A DNA stretch of 64,000 bases from Pseudoglutamicibacter albus (GTDB lineage: Bacteria > Actinomycetota > Actinomycetes > Actinomycetales > Micrococcaceae). Shown in pieces: positions 1 through 15,600 of the stretch (position 1 is its first letter; each line of letters opens with the position of its first letter). A program made the position numbers and the translations under genes. The stretch lies in assembly GCF_031458175.1 (NCBI RefSeq), contig NZ_JAVDXX010000001.1, positions 1,550,001 to 1,614,000 on the forward strand. The letters run 5' to 3'. Below the pieces are notes generated by a model. That model did not search any database. It had not been told where the DNA came from and saw nothing but the letters and a program-made list of their open reading frames with translations.

Positions 1-92
1 TCGGTCGTCTGCTTGCCGCGGACAAGATTGACGACGCGCCGGGCCTTCATCGGCGTAACGCGCAGGTGGCGCGCAATTGCCTTGGCTTCCAT
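1..92 (-). CDS. rplV: 50S ribosomal protein L22, N-terminal part
   Basis: The gene runs off the left edge; only about 30 codons are present. The reverse strand reads [21 protein letters not shown], the usual L22 N-terminus. L22 lines the peptide exit tunnel of the large subunit. The ATG sits 44 bases after the rpsS stop with AGGAAAGG-type purines just upstream, so it is the next gene of the S10 operon. Nothing can be said about the missing C-terminal beta-hairpin, where macrolide-resistance changes occur. Confidence 0.93.
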   Translation of the reverse strand, partial: MEAKAIARHLRVTPMKARRVVNLVRGKQTT

Positions 93-136
93 TGCTTTCC
101 TTTCCTAAGGAAGGAGCTGCAACCTCTGACCTATGG

Positions 137-418
137 TCAGCGGCGCTTGCCCTTCTTGTCGTCCTTCACGTGGCCGCGGAAAGTACGCGTCATAGCGAAC
201 TCGCCGAGCTTGTGTCCGACCATCGACTCAGTGATGAACACTGGGATGTGCTTGCGTCCGTCGTGCACAGCGATCGTGTGGCCGAGCATGTCCGGCACGA
301 TCATGGAACGGCGGGACCACGTCTTGATGACGTTGCGGGTACCTGCTTCGTTCTGGTTCAGAACCTTCACAAGAAGGTGCTGATCAACGAAGGGGCCCTT
401 CTTAAGGCTGCGTGGCAT
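137..418 (-). CDS. rpsS: 30S ribosomal protein S19
   Basis: This 93-residue protein has the normal length for S19, which forms a complex with S13 at the head of the small subunit and contacts 16S rRNA. It begins [15 protein letters not shown] and contains the conserved [22 protein letters not shown] stretch in shortened form (residues about 33-54) and a [13 protein letters not shown]-terminal signature. It lies 10 bases after rplB in the S10 operon and is certainly co-transcribed with its neighbours. Confidence 0.98.
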   Translation of the reverse strand: MPRSLKKGPFVDQHLLVKVLNQNEAGTRNVIKTWSRRSMIVPDMLGHTIAVHDGRKHIPVFITESMVGHKLGEFAMTRTFRGHVKDDKKGKRR

Positions 419-428
419 CTAAGAGCTC

Positions 429-1268
429 CTATCGCTTGTTCTTGCCAGTGCGGCGACGGCGCACAATGAGCTTGTCGCTGGACTTGTTAGGACGGCGCGT
501 GCGGCCTTCCTTCTTACCGGCTGGGTTGACTGGGTGACGGCCACCGGAGGTACGGCCTTCACCACCACCGTGTGGGTGGTCAACCGGGTTCATGGAGACA
601 CCGCGAACGGTTGGGCGTACGCCCTTCCAGCGCATGCGGCCGGCTTTACCCCAGTTGATGTTGATCTGCTCAGCGTTACCGACTTCGCCGACGGTTGCGC
701 GGCAGCGTACGTCAACGTTGCGGATTTCGCCGGATGGCAGACGCAGCTGTGCGTACTTGCCTTCGCGGGCTACCAGCTGAGCGGATGCACCAGCGGAACG
801 AGCCATCTTGGCGCCGCCACCTGGGCGGAGCTCGATCGCGTGCACAACGGTACCCACTGGGATGTTGCGCAGCGGCAGGTTGTTACCTGGCTTGATGTCA
901 GCGTTCGGGCCGGACTCGACGCGGTCGCCCTGCTTGAGACGTTCCGGCGCTACGATGTAGCGCTTGGTGCCGTCCACATAGTGCAACAGTGCGATGCGGG
1001 CGGTGCGGTTCGGGTCGTACTCGATGTGCGCGACCTTCGCCGGTACGCCGTCCTTGTCTGCGCGACGGAAGTCGATCAGACGGTACTGGCGCTTGTGGCC
1101 ACCACCCTTGTGACGGGTCGTGATGCGTCCGGTGTTGTTACGGCCACCGGTCTTGTGCAGCGGGCGGAGAAGGGACTTCTCTGGCGTGCTGCGCGTAATT
1201 TCTGCGAAGTCGGCAACGGACGCGCCACGAAGGCCCGGCGTTGTCGGCTTGTATTTGCGAATTGCCAT
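429..1268 (-). CDS. rplB: 50S ribosomal protein L2
   Basis: This 279-residue protein has the normal length of L2, a primary 23S rRNA binder needed for subunit association and peptidyl transferase activity. It starts [18 protein letters not shown] and has the characteristic C-terminal [19 protein letters not shown] segment (about residues 226-244), which carries the functionally important histidine, then a basic tail. It lies 34 bases after rplW and 10 bases before rpsS, in canonical S10-operon order. Confidence 0.98.
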   Translation of the reverse strand: MAIRKYKPTTPGLRGASVADFAEITRSTPEKSLLRPLHKTGGRNNTGRITTRHKGGGHKRQYRLIDFRRADKDGVPAKVAHIEYDPNRTARIALLHYVDGTKRYIVAPERLKQGDRVESGPNADIKPGNNLPLRNIPVGTVVHAIELRPGGGAKMARSAGASAQLVAREGKYAQLRLPSGEIRNVDVRCRATVGEVGNAEQININWGKAGRMRWKGVRPTVRGVSMNPVDHPHGGGEGRTSGGRHPVNPAGKKEGRTRRPNKSSDKLIVRRRRTGKNKR

Positions 1269-1302
1269 TTATTGTTCCTCGTTAAAGTGGTCTCCGGTTG
1301 CC

Positions 1303-1611
1303 TTAGGCGACCGGACCGCCGAAGATGTCGATGGTGTCATCGCCCTGGAGGGTGACGATCGCGCGCTTGGTGTTCTTGCGCTGTCCCCAACCGAAACGGG
1401 TACGCGTACGCTTACCCGGGCGATTGCTGGTGTTGACCGATGCAACCTTGACGCCGTAGATCTCCTCTACTGCAGCCTTGATTTCGGTCTTGTTCGAGCG
1501 TGGGTCCACCAGGAAGGTGTACTGACCCTCGTCGATCAGGTTGTAGCTCTTCTCCGAAACGACCGGAGCGACGATCACGTCGTGGGCCGTGCGACGGTTG
1601 ATGTTAGTCAC
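1303..1611 (-). CDS. rplW: 50S ribosomal protein L23
   Basis: This 102-residue protein has the usual L23 length. L23 sits at the peptide exit site and docks trigger factor and SRP. It contains the [21 protein letters not shown] motif near the N-terminus (residues about 13-33) and the [19 protein letters not shown] basic loop. Its ATG overlaps the rplD stop by four bases, so the two are translationally coupled in the S10 operon. Confidence 0.97.
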   Translation of the reverse strand: MTNINRRTAHDVIVAPVVSEKSYNLIDEGQYTFLVDPRSNKTEIKAAVEEIYGVKVASVNTSNRPGKRTRTRFGWGQRKNTKRAIVTLQGDDTIDIFGGPVA

Positions 1612-2213
1612 TTGGCGTCCTCCTTACCGGTGAAGGCGTCGAAGGCAGCCTTCGTGAAGATGACGTCATCAGCGCGGAGCACATCGTAGGTGTTGAGCTG
1701 GTCCGCGAACAGGGCGTGAACGTTCTCAAGGTTACGCACGGACAGAGCTGCGACGTCGTTGGCGCGTTCAAGCACCACGAGCAGGTTCTTCCGGGTCGTG
1801 AGGGACTTGAGGTTTTCGCGTGCCTGCTTGGTCGACGGGGTGTCGCCCGTGATGATGTCCTCTACGACGTGGATGCGATCGTGGCGGGCACGATCGGTGA
1901 GGGCGCCGCGCAGTGCAGCTGCCTTCATCTTCTTAGGGGTGCGCTGGGAGTAGTCGCGTGGCACTGGGCCGTGTGCGATACCACCGCCGCGCATCTGTGG
2001 CTCGCGGATGGAGCCCTGACGTGCACGGCCGGTCCCCTTCTGGCGGAACGGCTTGATGCCGGAGCCGGAGCGTTCAGCGCGGGTCTTGGTCTTGTGCGTA
2101 CCCTGGCGGCGTGCTGCCTCTTGCGCAACAACTACCTGGTGCAAGAGAGCAACGGAGGCCTCGGTATCGAAGATCTCTGCTGGGAGATCAACCTTTACGG
2201 TTTTGATAGCCAT
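1608..2213 (-). CDS. rplD: 50S ribosomal protein L4
   Basis: This 201-residue L4 protein binds 23S rRNA early in assembly and lines the exit tunnel. The basic tunnel loop is visible around residues 40-85, with [20 protein letters not shown] followed by [10 protein letters not shown]. Three bases separate it from rplC and it overlaps rplW by four bases. In enterobacteria L4 also represses its own operon. The window does not show whether that occurs here. Confidence 0.97.
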   Translation of the reverse strand: MAIKTVKVDLPAEIFDTEASVALLHQVVVAQEAARRQGTHKTKTRAERSGSGIKPFRQKGTGRARQGSIREPQMRGGGIAHGPVPRDYSQRTPKKMKAAALRGALTDRARHDRIHVVEDIITGDTPSTKQARENLKSLTTRKNLLVVLERANDVAALSVRNLENVHALFADQLNTYDVLRADDVIFTKAAFDAFTGKEDAK

Positions 2214-2216
2214 TGG

Positions 2217-2867
2217 TTAGGCTCCCTTCACTGCAGTGCGAACCAGGACAACCTGGCCACGCGGACCTGGGACTGCGCCCTTGATGAGCAGGAGGTTGTT
2301 TTCTGCGTCAACACCGTGAACCGTGAGGTTCAGGGTGGTCTGACGCTCAACGCCCATGCGGCCCGGAAGCTTCTTGCCCTTGAAGACGCGACCTGGGGTC
2401 GACGCCTGGCCTACGGAGCCTGGCTTGCGGTGGTTCTTGTGCTGACCGTGGGATGCGCCTGCGCCGGAAAAGCCATGGCGCTTCATTGCACCTGCGAAGC
2501 CCTTACCTTTGGTGGTTCCGGTGATGTCTACCTTGGAACCGGCTTCGAACTGTTCGACGGTCAGTTCCTGGCCGAGTTCGTAGTCTGCGGCGTCAGCGGT
2601 ACGTACTTCAGCTACGTGGCGGCGTGGGGTCACGCCTGCGGCCTTGAAGTGGCCGACGAGTGGCTTGGTGACCTTGGTTGGGTCTACCTGGCCGTAGCCG
2701 ATCTGGATCGCGGTGTAGCCGTCGCGCTCTTCGTTGCGCAGCTGGGTGACGACGTTAGCGTCAGCCTTGACGACGGTGACCGGGATCAGGTTGTTGTCTT
2801 TATCCCAGACCTGGGTCATGCCGAGCTTCGTGCCCAGCAGGCCCTTGATGTTGCGGCTTGCGGTCAT
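2217..2867 (-). CDS. rplC: 50S ribosomal protein L3
   Basis: This 216-residue L3 protein is an assembly-initiator protein reaching to the peptidyl transferase centre. Recognisable parts are [17 protein letters not shown] near the N-terminus, [20 protein letters not shown] (about residues 113-132) and the [20 protein letters not shown] loop (about residues 153-172). It lies 21 bases after rpsJ with a GGAGGTGC-type ribosome-binding site, consistent with the S10 operon. Confidence 0.98.
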   Translation of the reverse strand: MTASRNIKGLLGTKLGMTQVWDKDNNLIPVTVVKADANVVTQLRNEERDGYTAIQIGYGQVDPTKVTKPLVGHFKAAGVTPRRHVAEVRTADAADYELGQELTVEQFEAGSKVDITGTTKGKGFAGAMKRHGFSGAGASHGQHKNHRKPGSVGQASTPGRVFKGKKLPGRMGVERQTTLNLTVHGVDAENNLLLIKGAVPGPRGQVVLVRTAVKGA

Positions 2868-2888
2868 AGTTATCTCAGCACCTCCCTA

Positions 2889-3197
2889 TTAAAGCTTGAT
2901 TTCGATGTTGACATCCGCTGGCAGGTCGAGGCGCATGAGCGAATCGACGGCCTTTGGAGTTGGATCCACGATGTCGATGAGGCGCTTGTGGGTGCGCATC
3001 TCGAAGTGTTCGCGGGAGTCCTTGTATTTGTGTGGGGAGCGAATCACGGTGAACGTGTTCTTCTCCGTTGGCAGCGGCACTGGGCCGACGACGGTTGCGC
3101 CGGCGCGAGTGACGGTATCCACGATCTTGCGGGCGGAGGTGTCAATGACTTCGTGGTCGTATGACTTCAGCCGGATGCGGATTTTCTGTCCCGCCAT
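2889..3197 (-). CDS. rpsJ: 30S ribosomal protein S10 (NusE)
   Basis: This 102-residue S10 protein is the first gene of the S10 operon. S10 is part of the 30S head and, as NusE, binds NusB and NusG in antitermination. It begins [19 protein letters not shown] and contains the [20 protein letters not shown] core (about residues 37-56) and the [19 protein letters not shown] segment. It follows a leader of several hundred bases that separates it from tuf. Confidence 0.98.
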   Translation of the reverse strand: MAGQKIRIRLKSYDHEVIDTSARKIVDTVTRAGATVVGPVPLPTEKNTFTVIRSPHKYKDSREHFEMRTHKRLIDIVDPTPKAVDSLMRLDLPADVNIEIKL

Positions 3198-3560
3198 GCT
3201 GTCTTCCTTACGTTGTTAGCACTGTTATTGATGTGTGCCTCACGGGTCACAGCGGTGGCAGCTAGTTCCAGGAAGGTCTGGTTCTCTATGCGCTTGCTGT
3301 AACCGGCACGCCCGGTTGCGAGCCAAATCCTAAATACTTCAGGGTTCCTTGCCTCGGCCGAGCTCCGATCCACGCACTCGGGCGTGTCTTCACCGGTGTG
3401 GTGTTATCCGCCGTCATTTGTGCAGGGACCGTGTTGGCATCTTGGTTCTAGGCCCAAAAAGCCAACTTATCTAGTGTGGCACATCCTGTGTTGATTCACA
3501 AAATAATGTGATGGGCTCAACGTCGGTTGCCTCATTTCGGGTGTGGGCGGCGGGGACGCG
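3198..3560 (-). promoter_or_regulatory. S10 operon leader and promoter region
   Basis: About 360 bases without a gene lie between the tuf terminator and rpsJ. On the minus strand a -10-like TAGATA occurs at 3473-3468, leaving a leader of roughly 260 bases before rpsJ. No convincing -35 hexamer is seen at the right spacing, so the assignment is tentative. The position upstream of the first S10-operon gene argues for a promoter and possibly a regulatory leader here. Confidence 0.35.
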
Positions 3561-3601
3561 AAAGGGGTCCGACTCCCCTTGCGGAGAATCGGACCCCTTT
3601 T
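3561..3601 (-). terminator. Terminator after tuf
   Basis: A 12-bp stem (AAAGGGGTCCGA paired with TCGGACCCCTTT) with a 15-16-base loop lies about 70 bases after the tuf stop. It has short T tracts on both strands and could work in either direction; it separates tuf from the S10 operon. Confidence 0.85.
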
Positions 3602-3672
3602 CGTTATGGCCTTTCGTTATGGCTGATTCACATCATGATGATGTGGCCTACGCCAGATCAGTAAGACGGGTC

Positions 3673-4866
3673 CTACTTGATGATCTTGGTGACGCGGCCC
3701 GAACCAACAGTGCGGCCACCCTCACGGATAGCGAAGCCGAGGCCCTCTTCCATAGCGATTGGCTGGATGAGCTCGACGGTCATCTCGGTGGTGTCACCTG
3801 GCATAACCATCTCAGTGCCCTCTGGGAGGGTAATAACACCGGTCACGTCAGTCGTACGGAAGTAGAACTGTGGGCGGTAGTTCGAGTAGAACGGGTTGTG
3901 GCGGCCACCCTCGTCCTTGGAGAGGATGTACACGTTTGCCTCGAACTCGGTGTGTGGGGTGATCGAGCCTGGCTCGACAACAACCTGACCGCGCTCAACG
4001 TCTTCACGCTTGAGACCGCGGAGCAACAGACCACAGTTCTCGCCAGCCCATGCTTCGTCGAGCTGCTTGTGGAACATCTCGATACCGGTAACGGTGGTCT
4101 TCTGCAGTGGGCGCAGACCAACGATCTCAACCTCGGAGTTGAGCTTGAGGGTACCGCGCTCTGCACGGCCGGTAACAACGGTACCGCGACCGGTAATGGT
4201 GAAGACATCCTCGATTGGCATCAGGAATGGCTGATCCTTCTCGCGGACTGGGTCTGGGATGTACTCGTCAACAGCGTTCATGAGCTCCATGATGGAGTCA
4301 GCCCACTTCTCGTCGCCCTGCAGCGCCTGGTAAGCGGAAACGCGGATGACTGGAGCCTCGTCGCCGTCGAAGCCCTGGGAGGACAGAAGTTCGCGAACCT
4401 CCATCTCAACGAGGTCGAGGAGCTCTTCGTCGTCAACCATGTCGCACTTGTTGAGTGCAACGAGCAGGGCAGGAACGCCAACCTGGCGTGCCAGCAGAAC
4501 GTGCTCGCGAGTCTGAGCCATTGGGCCGTCGGTAGCAGCAACCACGAGGATTGCGCCGTCCATCTGAGCAGCACCGGTGATCATGTTCTTGACGTAGTCA
4601 GCGTGGCCTGGAGCGTCAATGTGTGCGTAGTGACGCTTCTCGGTCTCGTACTCCACGTGGGAGATGGAGATGGTAATACCGCGCTGGCGCTCTTCCGGAG
4701 CGGAGTCAATGTTTTCGAAGTCATAGCCGACGTTGGTGTCAGACGGGAAGCGGTCTGCCAATACCTTCGAGATAGCGGCGGACAGCGTCGTCTTGCCGTG
4801 GTCAACGTGGCCGATGGTGCCGACGTTTACGTGCGGCTTAGAGCGGTCAAACTTTGCCTTTGCCAC
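3673..4866 (-). CDS. tuf: Elongation factor Tu
   Basis: This 397-residue GTPase delivers aminoacyl-tRNA to the ribosome. Visible motifs are the P loop GHVDHGKTT (about residues 19-27), switch [10 protein letters not shown] (about 81-88), NKCD (about 136-139), and the domain II/III signatures [13 protein letters not shown] and MVMPGD. The start is GTG, preceded by a strong AGGAGG site. It follows fusA after a terminator-like hairpin, in the usual str-operon order rpsL-rpsG-fusA-tuf. A small TGCTCACC/GGTGAGCA-type hairpin lies in its 240-base upstream gap. Confidence 0.99.
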   Translation of the reverse strand: MAKAKFDRSKPHVNVGTIGHVDHGKTTLSAAISKVLADRFPSDTNVGYDFENIDSAPEERQRGITISISHVEYETEKRHYAHIDAPGHADYVKNMITGAAQMDGAILVVAATDGPMAQTREHVLLARQVGVPALLVALNKCDMVDDEELLDLVEMEVRELLSSQGFDGDEAPVIRVSAYQALQGDEKWADSIMELMNAVDEYIPDPVREKDQPFLMPIEDVFTITGRGTVVTGRAERGTLKLNSEVEIVGLRPLQKTTVTGIEMFHKQLDEAWAGENCGLLLRGLKREDVERGQVVVEPGSITPHTEFEANVYILSKDEGGRHNPFYSNYRPQFYFRTTDVTGVITLPEGTEMVMPGDTTEMTVELIQPIAMEEGLGFAIREGGRTVGSGRVTKIIK

Positions 4867-5051
4867 AGATTCCTCCTAGAACTGTTTTCAGCAAACTTCC
4901 TACTGCTCACTCTTTTGGTGAGCAAGCTATCAATCAGTTTACTGATGGCGTGTTGGTTTATGAAAATTCAGCGGGATCCAGTGAGATCTGCCTCACCTTA
5001 GCGGTGATCCCTGTTCGTCCGCCGGCCAGCCTGTAAAGCTGCTCCGGCGGT

Positions 5052-5096
5052 GAACGAGTGGGCGGTACTACTCGCGGCAGTGCCGCCCACTCGTTC
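5052..5096 (-). terminator. Hairpin between fusA and tuf
   Basis: The sequence GAACGAGTGGGCGG pairs perfectly with CCGCCCACTCGTTC around a 17-base loop, 13 bases after the fusA stop. There is no long T tract on the minus strand, so it may attenuate or protect the transcript rather than terminate it fully. Confidence 0.65.
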
Positions 5097-5108
5097 TACC
5101 CACAGGAA

Positions 5109-7223
5109 TTACTCGCCGCGGGACTTCTGGATGATCTCGTCCGCGACGCTCTTCGGCACCTCGGCGTAGCTGTCGAAGACCATCGAGTACACGGCGCGGC
5201 CCTGCGTACGGGAACGCAGGTCGCCGATGTAGCCGAACATCTCCGAAAGCGGAACCTGAGCCTTGACGACGCGAACGCCCTGAGCGTCATCCATCGACTG
5301 GATGGAGCCGCGGCGGGAGTTCAGGTCACCGATGACATCGCCCATGTACTCTTCTGGGGTGCGGACCTCAACGGCCATGACCGGCTCGAGCAGAACCGGG
5401 TTGGCACGCTTCATGGCTTCCTTATAAACCTGGGAGCCTGCGATCTTGAACGCCATTTCAGACGAGTCAACATCGTGGTATGCACCGTCGAGCAGGGTTG
5501 CCTTGACGCCGACCATCGGGTAGCCAGCCAGGACACCGAGTTCCATGGCTTCCTGGATACCCTGGTCAACGGATGGGATGTATTCGCGTGGAATACGGCC
5601 ACCGGTGACGGCATTCTCAAACTCGTAGATGGTGTCGCCTTCGACCTCGAGAGGTTCGAAAGTGACCTGGACCTTTGCGAACTGGCCGGAACCACCGGTC
5701 TGCTTCTTGTGGGTGAAGTCGACCTTCTCCACGGTGCGGCGGATGGTTTCGCGGTATGCAACCTGTGGCTTACCGACGTTCGCTTCAACCTTGAATTCGC
5801 GCTTCATGCGGTCGACGAAGACGTCGAGGTGCAGCTCGCCCATGCCGCCGATTTCGGTCTGGCCGGTTTCGTCGTTAAGAGAAACGGTGAAGGTTGGGTC
5901 TTCAGCGACGAGCTTCTGGATCGCGTTGGAGAGCTTCTCCTGGTCGCCCTTGGTCTTCGGCTCGATAGCAACGAAGATCACTGGCTCTGGGAAGGTCATC
6001 GATTCGAGGATGATCGGAGCATCGGATGCGCACAAGGTGTCACCAGTGGTGGTGTCCTTGAGGCCGATGACCGCGTAGATGTGGCCTGCTACGATCTCTT
6101 CGACTGGCTGTTCCTTGTTCGCGTGCATCTGGAACATCTTGCCGATGCGTTCGCGCTTACCCTTGGTCGAGTTCAGGATCTGAGCACCGGATTCGAGGCG
6201 GCCCGAGTAGACGCGGATGAAGGTCAGGGTGCCGAAGAATGGGTGGGATGCGATCTTGAACGCGAGAGCCGAGAACGGCTCGTCGACGGATGGCTTACGG
6301 GTCAGCTCAACCGTCTCGTCCTTCGGGTCGGTACCGTGCATCGGTGGAACGTCCAGCGGCGATGGCAGGTAGTCGACGATGGCGTCGAGGATTGGCTGAA
6401 TGCCGCGGTTCTTGAACGCGGAGCCGCAGAAGACTGGGTAGGCTTCGTCGGCAACGGTCAGCTTGCGGATACCGGCCTTGAGCTCAGCTTCGGTGATTTC
6501 CTCGCCTTCGAGGTACTTCTCCATGAGCTCTTCGTCAGCTTCTGCGACGTCTTCGACGAGCTTTGCGCGGTATTCCTCAGCCTTGTCCTTCAGATCAGCT
6601 GGGATCTCTTCAGTGGTGTACTTCTGGCCGAGGGATACGTCACCCTTCGAATCAGCTTCCCACTTGAGAGCCTTCATGCTGACGAGGTCAACAACGCCAA
6701 CGAAATCGCTCTCAGCGCCGATTGGCAGCTGCATCACGAGTGGCTTAGCGCCCAGACGGGAGACGATGGTTCCTACCGTGTGGTAGAAGTCAGCGCCCAT
6801 CTTGTCCATCTTGTTGACGAAGCAAATGCGTGGAACGCCGTACTTGTCTGCCTGACGCCACACGGTCTCGGACTGCGGCTCAACGCCTTCCTTGGCGTCG
6901 AAGACAGCGACAGCGCCGTCGAGAACGCGCAGGGAACGCTCAACTTCAACGGTGAAGTCAACGTGGCCTGGGGTGTCGATGACGTTGATCTGGTTGTCAT
7001 TCCAGTAAGCGGAGACTGCAGCGGAGGTAATGGTAATACCGCGCTCCTTCTCCTGCTCCATCCAGTCGGTCGTCGATGCACCGTCGTGCGTCTCGCCGAG
7101 CTTGTGGTTCACACCCGTGTAGAACAGGATGCGTTCCGTAGTAGTGGTCTTGCCCGCATCGATGTGGGCCATAATGCCGATGTTGCGGACCTTCTTAAGG
7201 TCGGTGAGCACGTCGAGTGCCAC
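5109..7223 (-). CDS. fusA: Elongation factor G
   Basis: This 704-residue translocase uses GTP to move tRNA and mRNA through the ribosome. It shows the P loop [15 protein letters not shown] (about residues 19-33), switch [10 protein letters not shown] (about 83-90), NKMDKMGAD (about 137-145), and the C-terminal domain IV/V signatures [20 protein letters not shown] and [10 protein letters not shown]. The start [22 protein letters not shown] is canonical. It lies 66 bases after rpsG with a hairpin between them. Confidence 0.99.
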   Translation of the reverse strand: MALDVLTDLKKVRNIGIMAHIDAGKTTTTERILFYTGVNHKLGETHDGASTTDWMEQEKERGITITSAAVSAYWNDNQINVIDTPGHVDFTVEVERSLRVLDGAVAVFDAKEGVEPQSETVWRQADKYGVPRICFVNKMDKMGADFYHTVGTIVSRLGAKPLVMQLPIGAESDFVGVVDLVSMKALKWEADSKGDVSLGQKYTTEEIPADLKDKAEEYRAKLVEDVAEADEELMEKYLEGEEITEAELKAGIRKLTVADEAYPVFCGSAFKNRGIQPILDAIVDYLPSPLDVPPMHGTDPKDETVELTRKPSVDEPFSALAFKIASHPFFGTLTFIRVYSGRLESGAQILNSTKGKRERIGKMFQMHANKEQPVEEIVAGHIYAVIGLKDTTTGDTLCASDAPIILESMTFPEPVIFVAIEPKTKGDQEKLSNAIQKLVAEDPTFTVSLNDETGQTEIGGMGELHLDVFVDRMKREFKVEANVGKPQVAYRETIRRTVEKVDFTHKKQTGGSGQFAKVQVTFEPLEVEGDTIYEFENAVTGGRIPREYIPSVDQGIQEAMELGVLAGYPMVGVKATLLDGAYHDVDSSEMAFKIAGSQVYKEAMKRANPVLLEPVMAVEVRTPEEYMGDVIGDLNSRRGSIQSMDDAQGVRVVKAQVPLSEMFGYIGDLRSRTQGRAVYSMVFDSYAEVPKSVADEIIQKSRGE

Positions 7224-7251
7224 GGTGTCTCCCTTACGGTTGAGGTGTCAA

Positions 7252-7280
7252 TACCCGGTGGCGAGGATCGCCACCGGGTA
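7252..7280 (-). terminator. Hairpin between rpsG and fusA
   Basis: TACCCGGTGGC pairs with GCCACCGGGTA around a 7-base loop, 10 bases after the rpsG stop and ahead of fusA. No T tract follows. It is probably a transcript-stabilising or processing element inside the str operon, not a full terminator. Confidence 0.5.
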
Positions 7281-7289
7281 GAACGTGGA

Positions 7290-7760
7290 TTACCAGCGGT
7301 AGTGAGCGAACGCCTTGTTGGCTTCCGCCATCTTGTGAGTATCCTCGCGGCGCTTGACTGCTGCGCCGAGGCCGTTGGAGGCGTCCAGGATCTCGTTCAT
7401 GAGGCGTTCGGTCATGCTCTTCTCGCGGCGGACCTTCGAGAAGCCGACCAGCCAGCGCAACGCGAGCGCAACCGAGCGACCAGGCTTGACCTCAACAGGG
7501 ACCTGGTAGGTTGCGCCACCGACGCGGCGGGAGCGAACCTCAAGTGCAGGCTTGATGTTTTCGATGGCCTTCTTGAGGGTGGCTACCGGGTCGTTACCGG
7601 TCTTAGCCTGGGTGCCTTCAAGTGCGCCGTAGACAATGCGCTCTGCGGTGGACTTCTTACCGTCTACGAGCACCTTGTTGATCAGCTGGGTGACCAGTGC
7701 GGAGCCGTATACCGGATCGTTGACAATTGGACGCTTGGGAGCTGGACCCTTACGAGGCAT
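7290..7760 (-). CDS. rpsG: 30S ribosomal protein S7
   Basis: This 156-residue S7 protein initiates assembly of the 30S head and contacts E-site tRNA. It begins [20 protein letters not shown] and contains [19 protein letters not shown] (about residues 75-93) and the C-terminal [15 protein letters not shown] tail. Its ATG overlaps the rpsL stop by one base (TAATG), so the pair are translationally coupled. Confidence 0.98.
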   Translation of the reverse strand: MPRKGPAPKRPIVNDPVYGSALVTQLINKVLVDGKKSTAERIVYGALEGTQAKTGNDPVATLKKAIENIKPALEVRSRRVGGATYQVPVEVKPGRSVALALRWLVGFSKVRREKSMTERLMNEILDASNGLGAAVKRREDTHKMAEANKAFAHYRW

Positions 7761-8134
7761 TACTTCTTCTCCTTCTTAGCGCCGTAGCGGGAACGGGCCT
7801 GGCCGCGGTCCTTGACACCCTGGGTGTCGAGTGCGCCGCGGACGATCTTGTAGCGGACACCTGGCAGGTCCTTCACACGGCCACCGCGAACGAGCACAAT
7901 GGAGTGTTCCTGCAGGTTGTGGCCCTCACCTGGGATGTAGGCAGTTACTTCGGTGCCGCCTGCGAGGCGGACACGAGCAACCTTACGAAGCGCGGAGTTC
8001 GGCTTCTTAGGGGTGGTGGTGTACACGCGGGTGCACACGCCGCGGCGCATTGGGTTACCCTCAAGCGCCGGGGTCTTCGACTTGTTCTTGTGTGGAGCGC
8101 GACCCTTGCGCACCAGCTGCTGAATTGTAGGCAA
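7760..8134 (-). CDS. rpsL: 30S ribosomal protein S12
   Basis: This 124-residue S12 protein works in the decoding centre. Conserved blocks are [32 protein letters not shown] and [19 protein letters not shown]. The lysines equivalent to E. coli K42 and K87 are both present (in TPKKPNS and GRVKDLP), so the classical streptomycin-resistance substitutions are absent. It is the first gene of the str operon, after a leader of about 200 bases. Confidence 0.98.
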   Translation of the reverse strand: MPTIQQLVRKGRAPHKNKSKTPALEGNPMRRGVCTRVYTTTPKKPNSALRKVARVRLAGGTEVTAYIPGEGHNLQEHSIVLVRGGRVKDLPGVRYKIVRGALDTQGVKDRGQARSRYGAKKEKK

Positions 8135-8342
8135 TCTATGTCCTTACGTTGCTGATCGGACTGTCCGCTTGCCCACCCGGTTGCCTCACTATGTAAAGCG
8201 CGGCGGGCGATGCGTGCGGTTATCGTTTTCTCGCGATCTCTAAACCGCTTGGTCCGAGGCGTGCGAAAGTGTGGAGTACGTCATTCAACCTGCGAACGAC
8301 ACGGACTGAGTCCACTTCTCCACACGAAAACTCTGATCATCC

Positions 8343-8372
8343 ACTATATCAGCATTTTCGTTCTCGCCACAA
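8343..8372 (-). promoter_or_regulatory. Promoter of the str operon
   Basis: On the minus strand a -35-like TTGTGG (8372-8367) and a -10 TATAGT (8348-8343) are separated by 18 bases. Transcription from here would give a leader of about 200 bases before rpsL. The remaining sequence from 8135 to 8490 shows no other gene. Confidence 0.6.
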
Positions 8373-8490
8373 TCTGCACGTTCGCGGCCGCCAAGCCCAT
8401 ATCCGCAAGCGTGCATGCCACAAGAGTGCCAGCGCCGCCCCAACGCCAACGCAACACGACATGGCCGGAGAATAAACAGCTCTTAACGCC

Positions 8491-8532
8491 GATGCGGCAG
8501 GCACCTCCCCTACGGAAGGCACCCGCCGCATC
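8491..8532 (-). terminator. Hairpin after rpoC
   Basis: GATGCGGC pairs with GCCGCATC, with further partial pairing inside, about 55 bases after the rpoC stop. A U-rich tail is weak. It is the likely end of the rpoBC transcript before the str-operon promoter. Confidence 0.6.
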
Positions 8533-8585
8533 GTACTTGTTCTCAGCTAACCGGCGCTTACGTCACCAGCCAGCGAGGCTAGAGA

Positions 8586-12473
<3,888 letters not shown>

Positions 12474-12607
12474 AAGTCCTTACTCTCTTTCGTCAAAAAA
12501 ATTGAAGTCTTCATCAGGTGGTTCACCAGCCCAGCAACACAACCAGACTGGACAAAGGTCCGTAGCCGGTGGCGGGCACCCCAGCCCGCCACCGCATCGA
12601 GCGCTAC

Positions 12608-15600
12608 TTAGACCTCATCAACCGAGCTCGGCTCAACATTGGACAAGTTGATACCCAGCTCCTCTGCGGCCCGGAAGACTTCCTCGTCCGCATCGCGCAT
12701 CTCAATCGTCTCGCCGTCGGTCGAAAGAACCTCAACGTTCAGGCACAGCGACTGCATTTCCTTCAACAGAACCTTGAAGGACTCCGGAACGCCAGGGGCA
12801 GGGATGTTATCGCCCTTAACGATCGCCTCGTAGACCTTCACACGGCCGTGGATATCATCCGACTTGACCGTCAGCAGCTCCTGCAGGGTGTATGCCGCGC
12901 CGTACGCCTCAAGCGCCCACACCTCCATCTCGCCGAAACGCTGACCACCGAACTGGGCCTTACCACCCAACGGCTGCTGCGTAATCATCGAGTATGGACC
13001 GGTCGAGCGAGCGTGGATCTTGTCATCAACCAAGTGGTGCAACTTGAGGATGTACATGTAACCCACGGAGATCGGCTCCGGGAACGGCTGGCCGGAGCGG
13101 CCATCGAACAGGGTCGCCTTACCGGAGTTATCGATCAGACGCTCGCCGTCACGGGACGGCAGAGTGTGGTCCAGCAGACCCCGGACTTCCTCTTCCTCAG
13201 CACCGTCGAAGACCGGGGTGGCAACCTTGATCGGAGCCTGCTCACGCGGCAGGTTCGGAAGGTTCTTGATCCACTCAGGTTCACCTTCGATGTTCCAGCC
13301 CTGGGATGCGGCCCACCCGAGGTGCAACTCCATGACCTGGCCCAGGTTCATACGGCCCGGAACACCCATTGGGTTCAGGATCACGTCGACCGGGGTACCG
13401 TCAGCCATGAACGGCATGTCCTCAACCGGGAGGATCTTGGAGATGACACCCTTGTTACCGTGGCGGCCAGCGAGCTTGTCACCAACCGTGATCTTGCGCT
13501 TCTGTGCAACGTAGACACGGACCAGCTGGTTCACACCTGGTGGTAGCTCGTCGTCATCGTCGCGATCGAAGATGCGGACGCCGATGACGGTACCGGACTC
13601 ACCGTGCGGGATGCGCAGCGAGGTGTCACGGACTTCGCGAGACTTCTCACCGAAGATCGCCCGCAGCAAGCGCTCCTCCGGGGTCAGTTCGGTTTCACCC
13701 TTAGGTGTTACACGACCCACGAGGACGTCGCCGGCTTCTACCTCAGCACCGATGTGGATGATGCCGCGCTCATCGAGCTGCGAAAGCACTTCCTCGGACA
13801 CGTTCGGGATGTCGCGGGTGATCTCTTCAGCGCCGAGCTTGGTGTCACGGGCATCGACCTCGTATTCCTCGATGTGGATCGAGGTGAGGACGTCGTCGGA
13901 GACCATGCGCTCGGAGAGGATGATCGCGTCCTCGTAGTTGAGGCCTTCCCAGGACATGAACGCAACGAGCAGGTTCTTACCGAGCGCGAGCTCGCCCGCC
14001 TGGGTTGCTGGGCCATCAGCAATGAGGGCCTGAGCTTCCAGCCGGTCCCCTTCCGTGACAACGACCTTCTGGTTGTAGCCGTTGCCCTGGTTGGAGCGGG
14101 CGAACTTCATGATCGGGTAGTTCGTCTGCGTACCGTCATCGTTCATGACGGAGACGAGGTCAGCCGAAACACTTGTGACAACGCCTGGCTTCTTCGCCAG
14201 AACCGCGTCGCCGGAGTCAACCGCGAGGTACTTCTCCATACCGGTACCCACGATTGGGGAATCCGGCTCCAGGAGCGGAACGGCCTGACGCTGCATGTTC
14301 GCGCCCATGAGCGCGCGGTTGGCGTCATCGTGTTCGAGGAACGGAATCAGTGCGGTCGCTGCGGAAACCATCTGGCGTGGCGAGACGTCCATGTAGTCGA
14401 TCTCGTTCGGAGCGACCAGGACTGGTTCGCCGCCGCCACCGCGTTCACGGCAGAGAACGAGGTCTTCTTCGAAGGTGCCGTCTTCTGCCAGCGGCGCGTT
14501 TGCCTGCGCGATCTGGTATTCGAGCTCTTCGTCTGCGGTCAGGTAATCGACGTGCTCGGTCACCACGCCGTCAACAACGCGACGGTACGGGGTTTCGATG
14601 AAGCCGAAGGAGTTGATGCGACCATAGGTTGCGAGCGAGCCGATCAGGCCAATGTTCGGGCCTTCCGGGGTCTCGATCGGGCACATGCGGCCGTAGTGAG
14701 ACGGGTGAACGTCACGGACTTCCATGCCTGCGCGGTCACGGGAGAGACCGCCTGGGCCCAGAGCCGAGAGGCGGCGTTTGTGGGTCACGCCAGCCAGTGG
14801 GTTGTTCTGGTCCATGAACTGCGAGAGCTGGGAGGTTCCGAAGAACTCCTTGATCGCAGCAACCACCGGGCGAATATTGATCAGGGTCTGCGGGGTGATC
14901 GCCTCGACGTCCTGGGTGGTCATACGTTCACGTACAACGCGCTCCATACGGGACAGGCCGGTGCGGACCTGGTTGTCGATCAGTTCGCCGACCGCGCGGA
15001 TGCGGCGGTTGCCGAAGTGGTCGATGTCATCGACGTTGATCGGGATGTCGGTCTCTTCGCCCTTGCGTACACCCTTGATGGTGCGCTCGCCTGCGTGGAG
15101 GGCGACGATGTAGCGGATCATCGCTACGATGTCGGCCTCGGTCAGAACGGAGGACTCTGGGGTGTCCATCGGCATGTCCATGCCGAGCTTGCGGTTGAGC
15201 TTGTAGCGGCCCACCTTAGCGAGGTCGTAGCGCTTCGGGGTGAAGTACATGTTCTCGAGCAGGTTGCGTGCCGCTTCAACGGTCGGCGGCTCGCCTGGGC
15301 GCAGCTTGCGGTAGATGTCCAGCAGCGCTTCTTCCTCGGTGTGGACGGTGTCCTTCTCGAGGGTGATGCGGATCGACTCGTAGTCGCCGAACTCTTCGAG
15401 GATCTGGGATTCGGTCCAGCCGAGGGCCTTGAGCAGTACCGTCACGGACTGCTTGCGCTTACGGTCGAGGCGGACACCGACCTGGTCGCGCTTATCGATT
15501 TCGAGCTCGAACCAGGAACCACGCGACGGGATGATGCGCGCGGAGTAGATGTCCTTATCGGAGGTCTTGTCTGGGGTGCGCTCGAAGTAGGCACCTGGGG

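Noticed and set aside
5058-7787. A 909-codon open frame on the plus strand opposite fusA and rpsG
   Set aside because: It is the mirror of strongly biased codons in fusA and rpsG; it has no recognisable domain and the minus-strand genes are certain.
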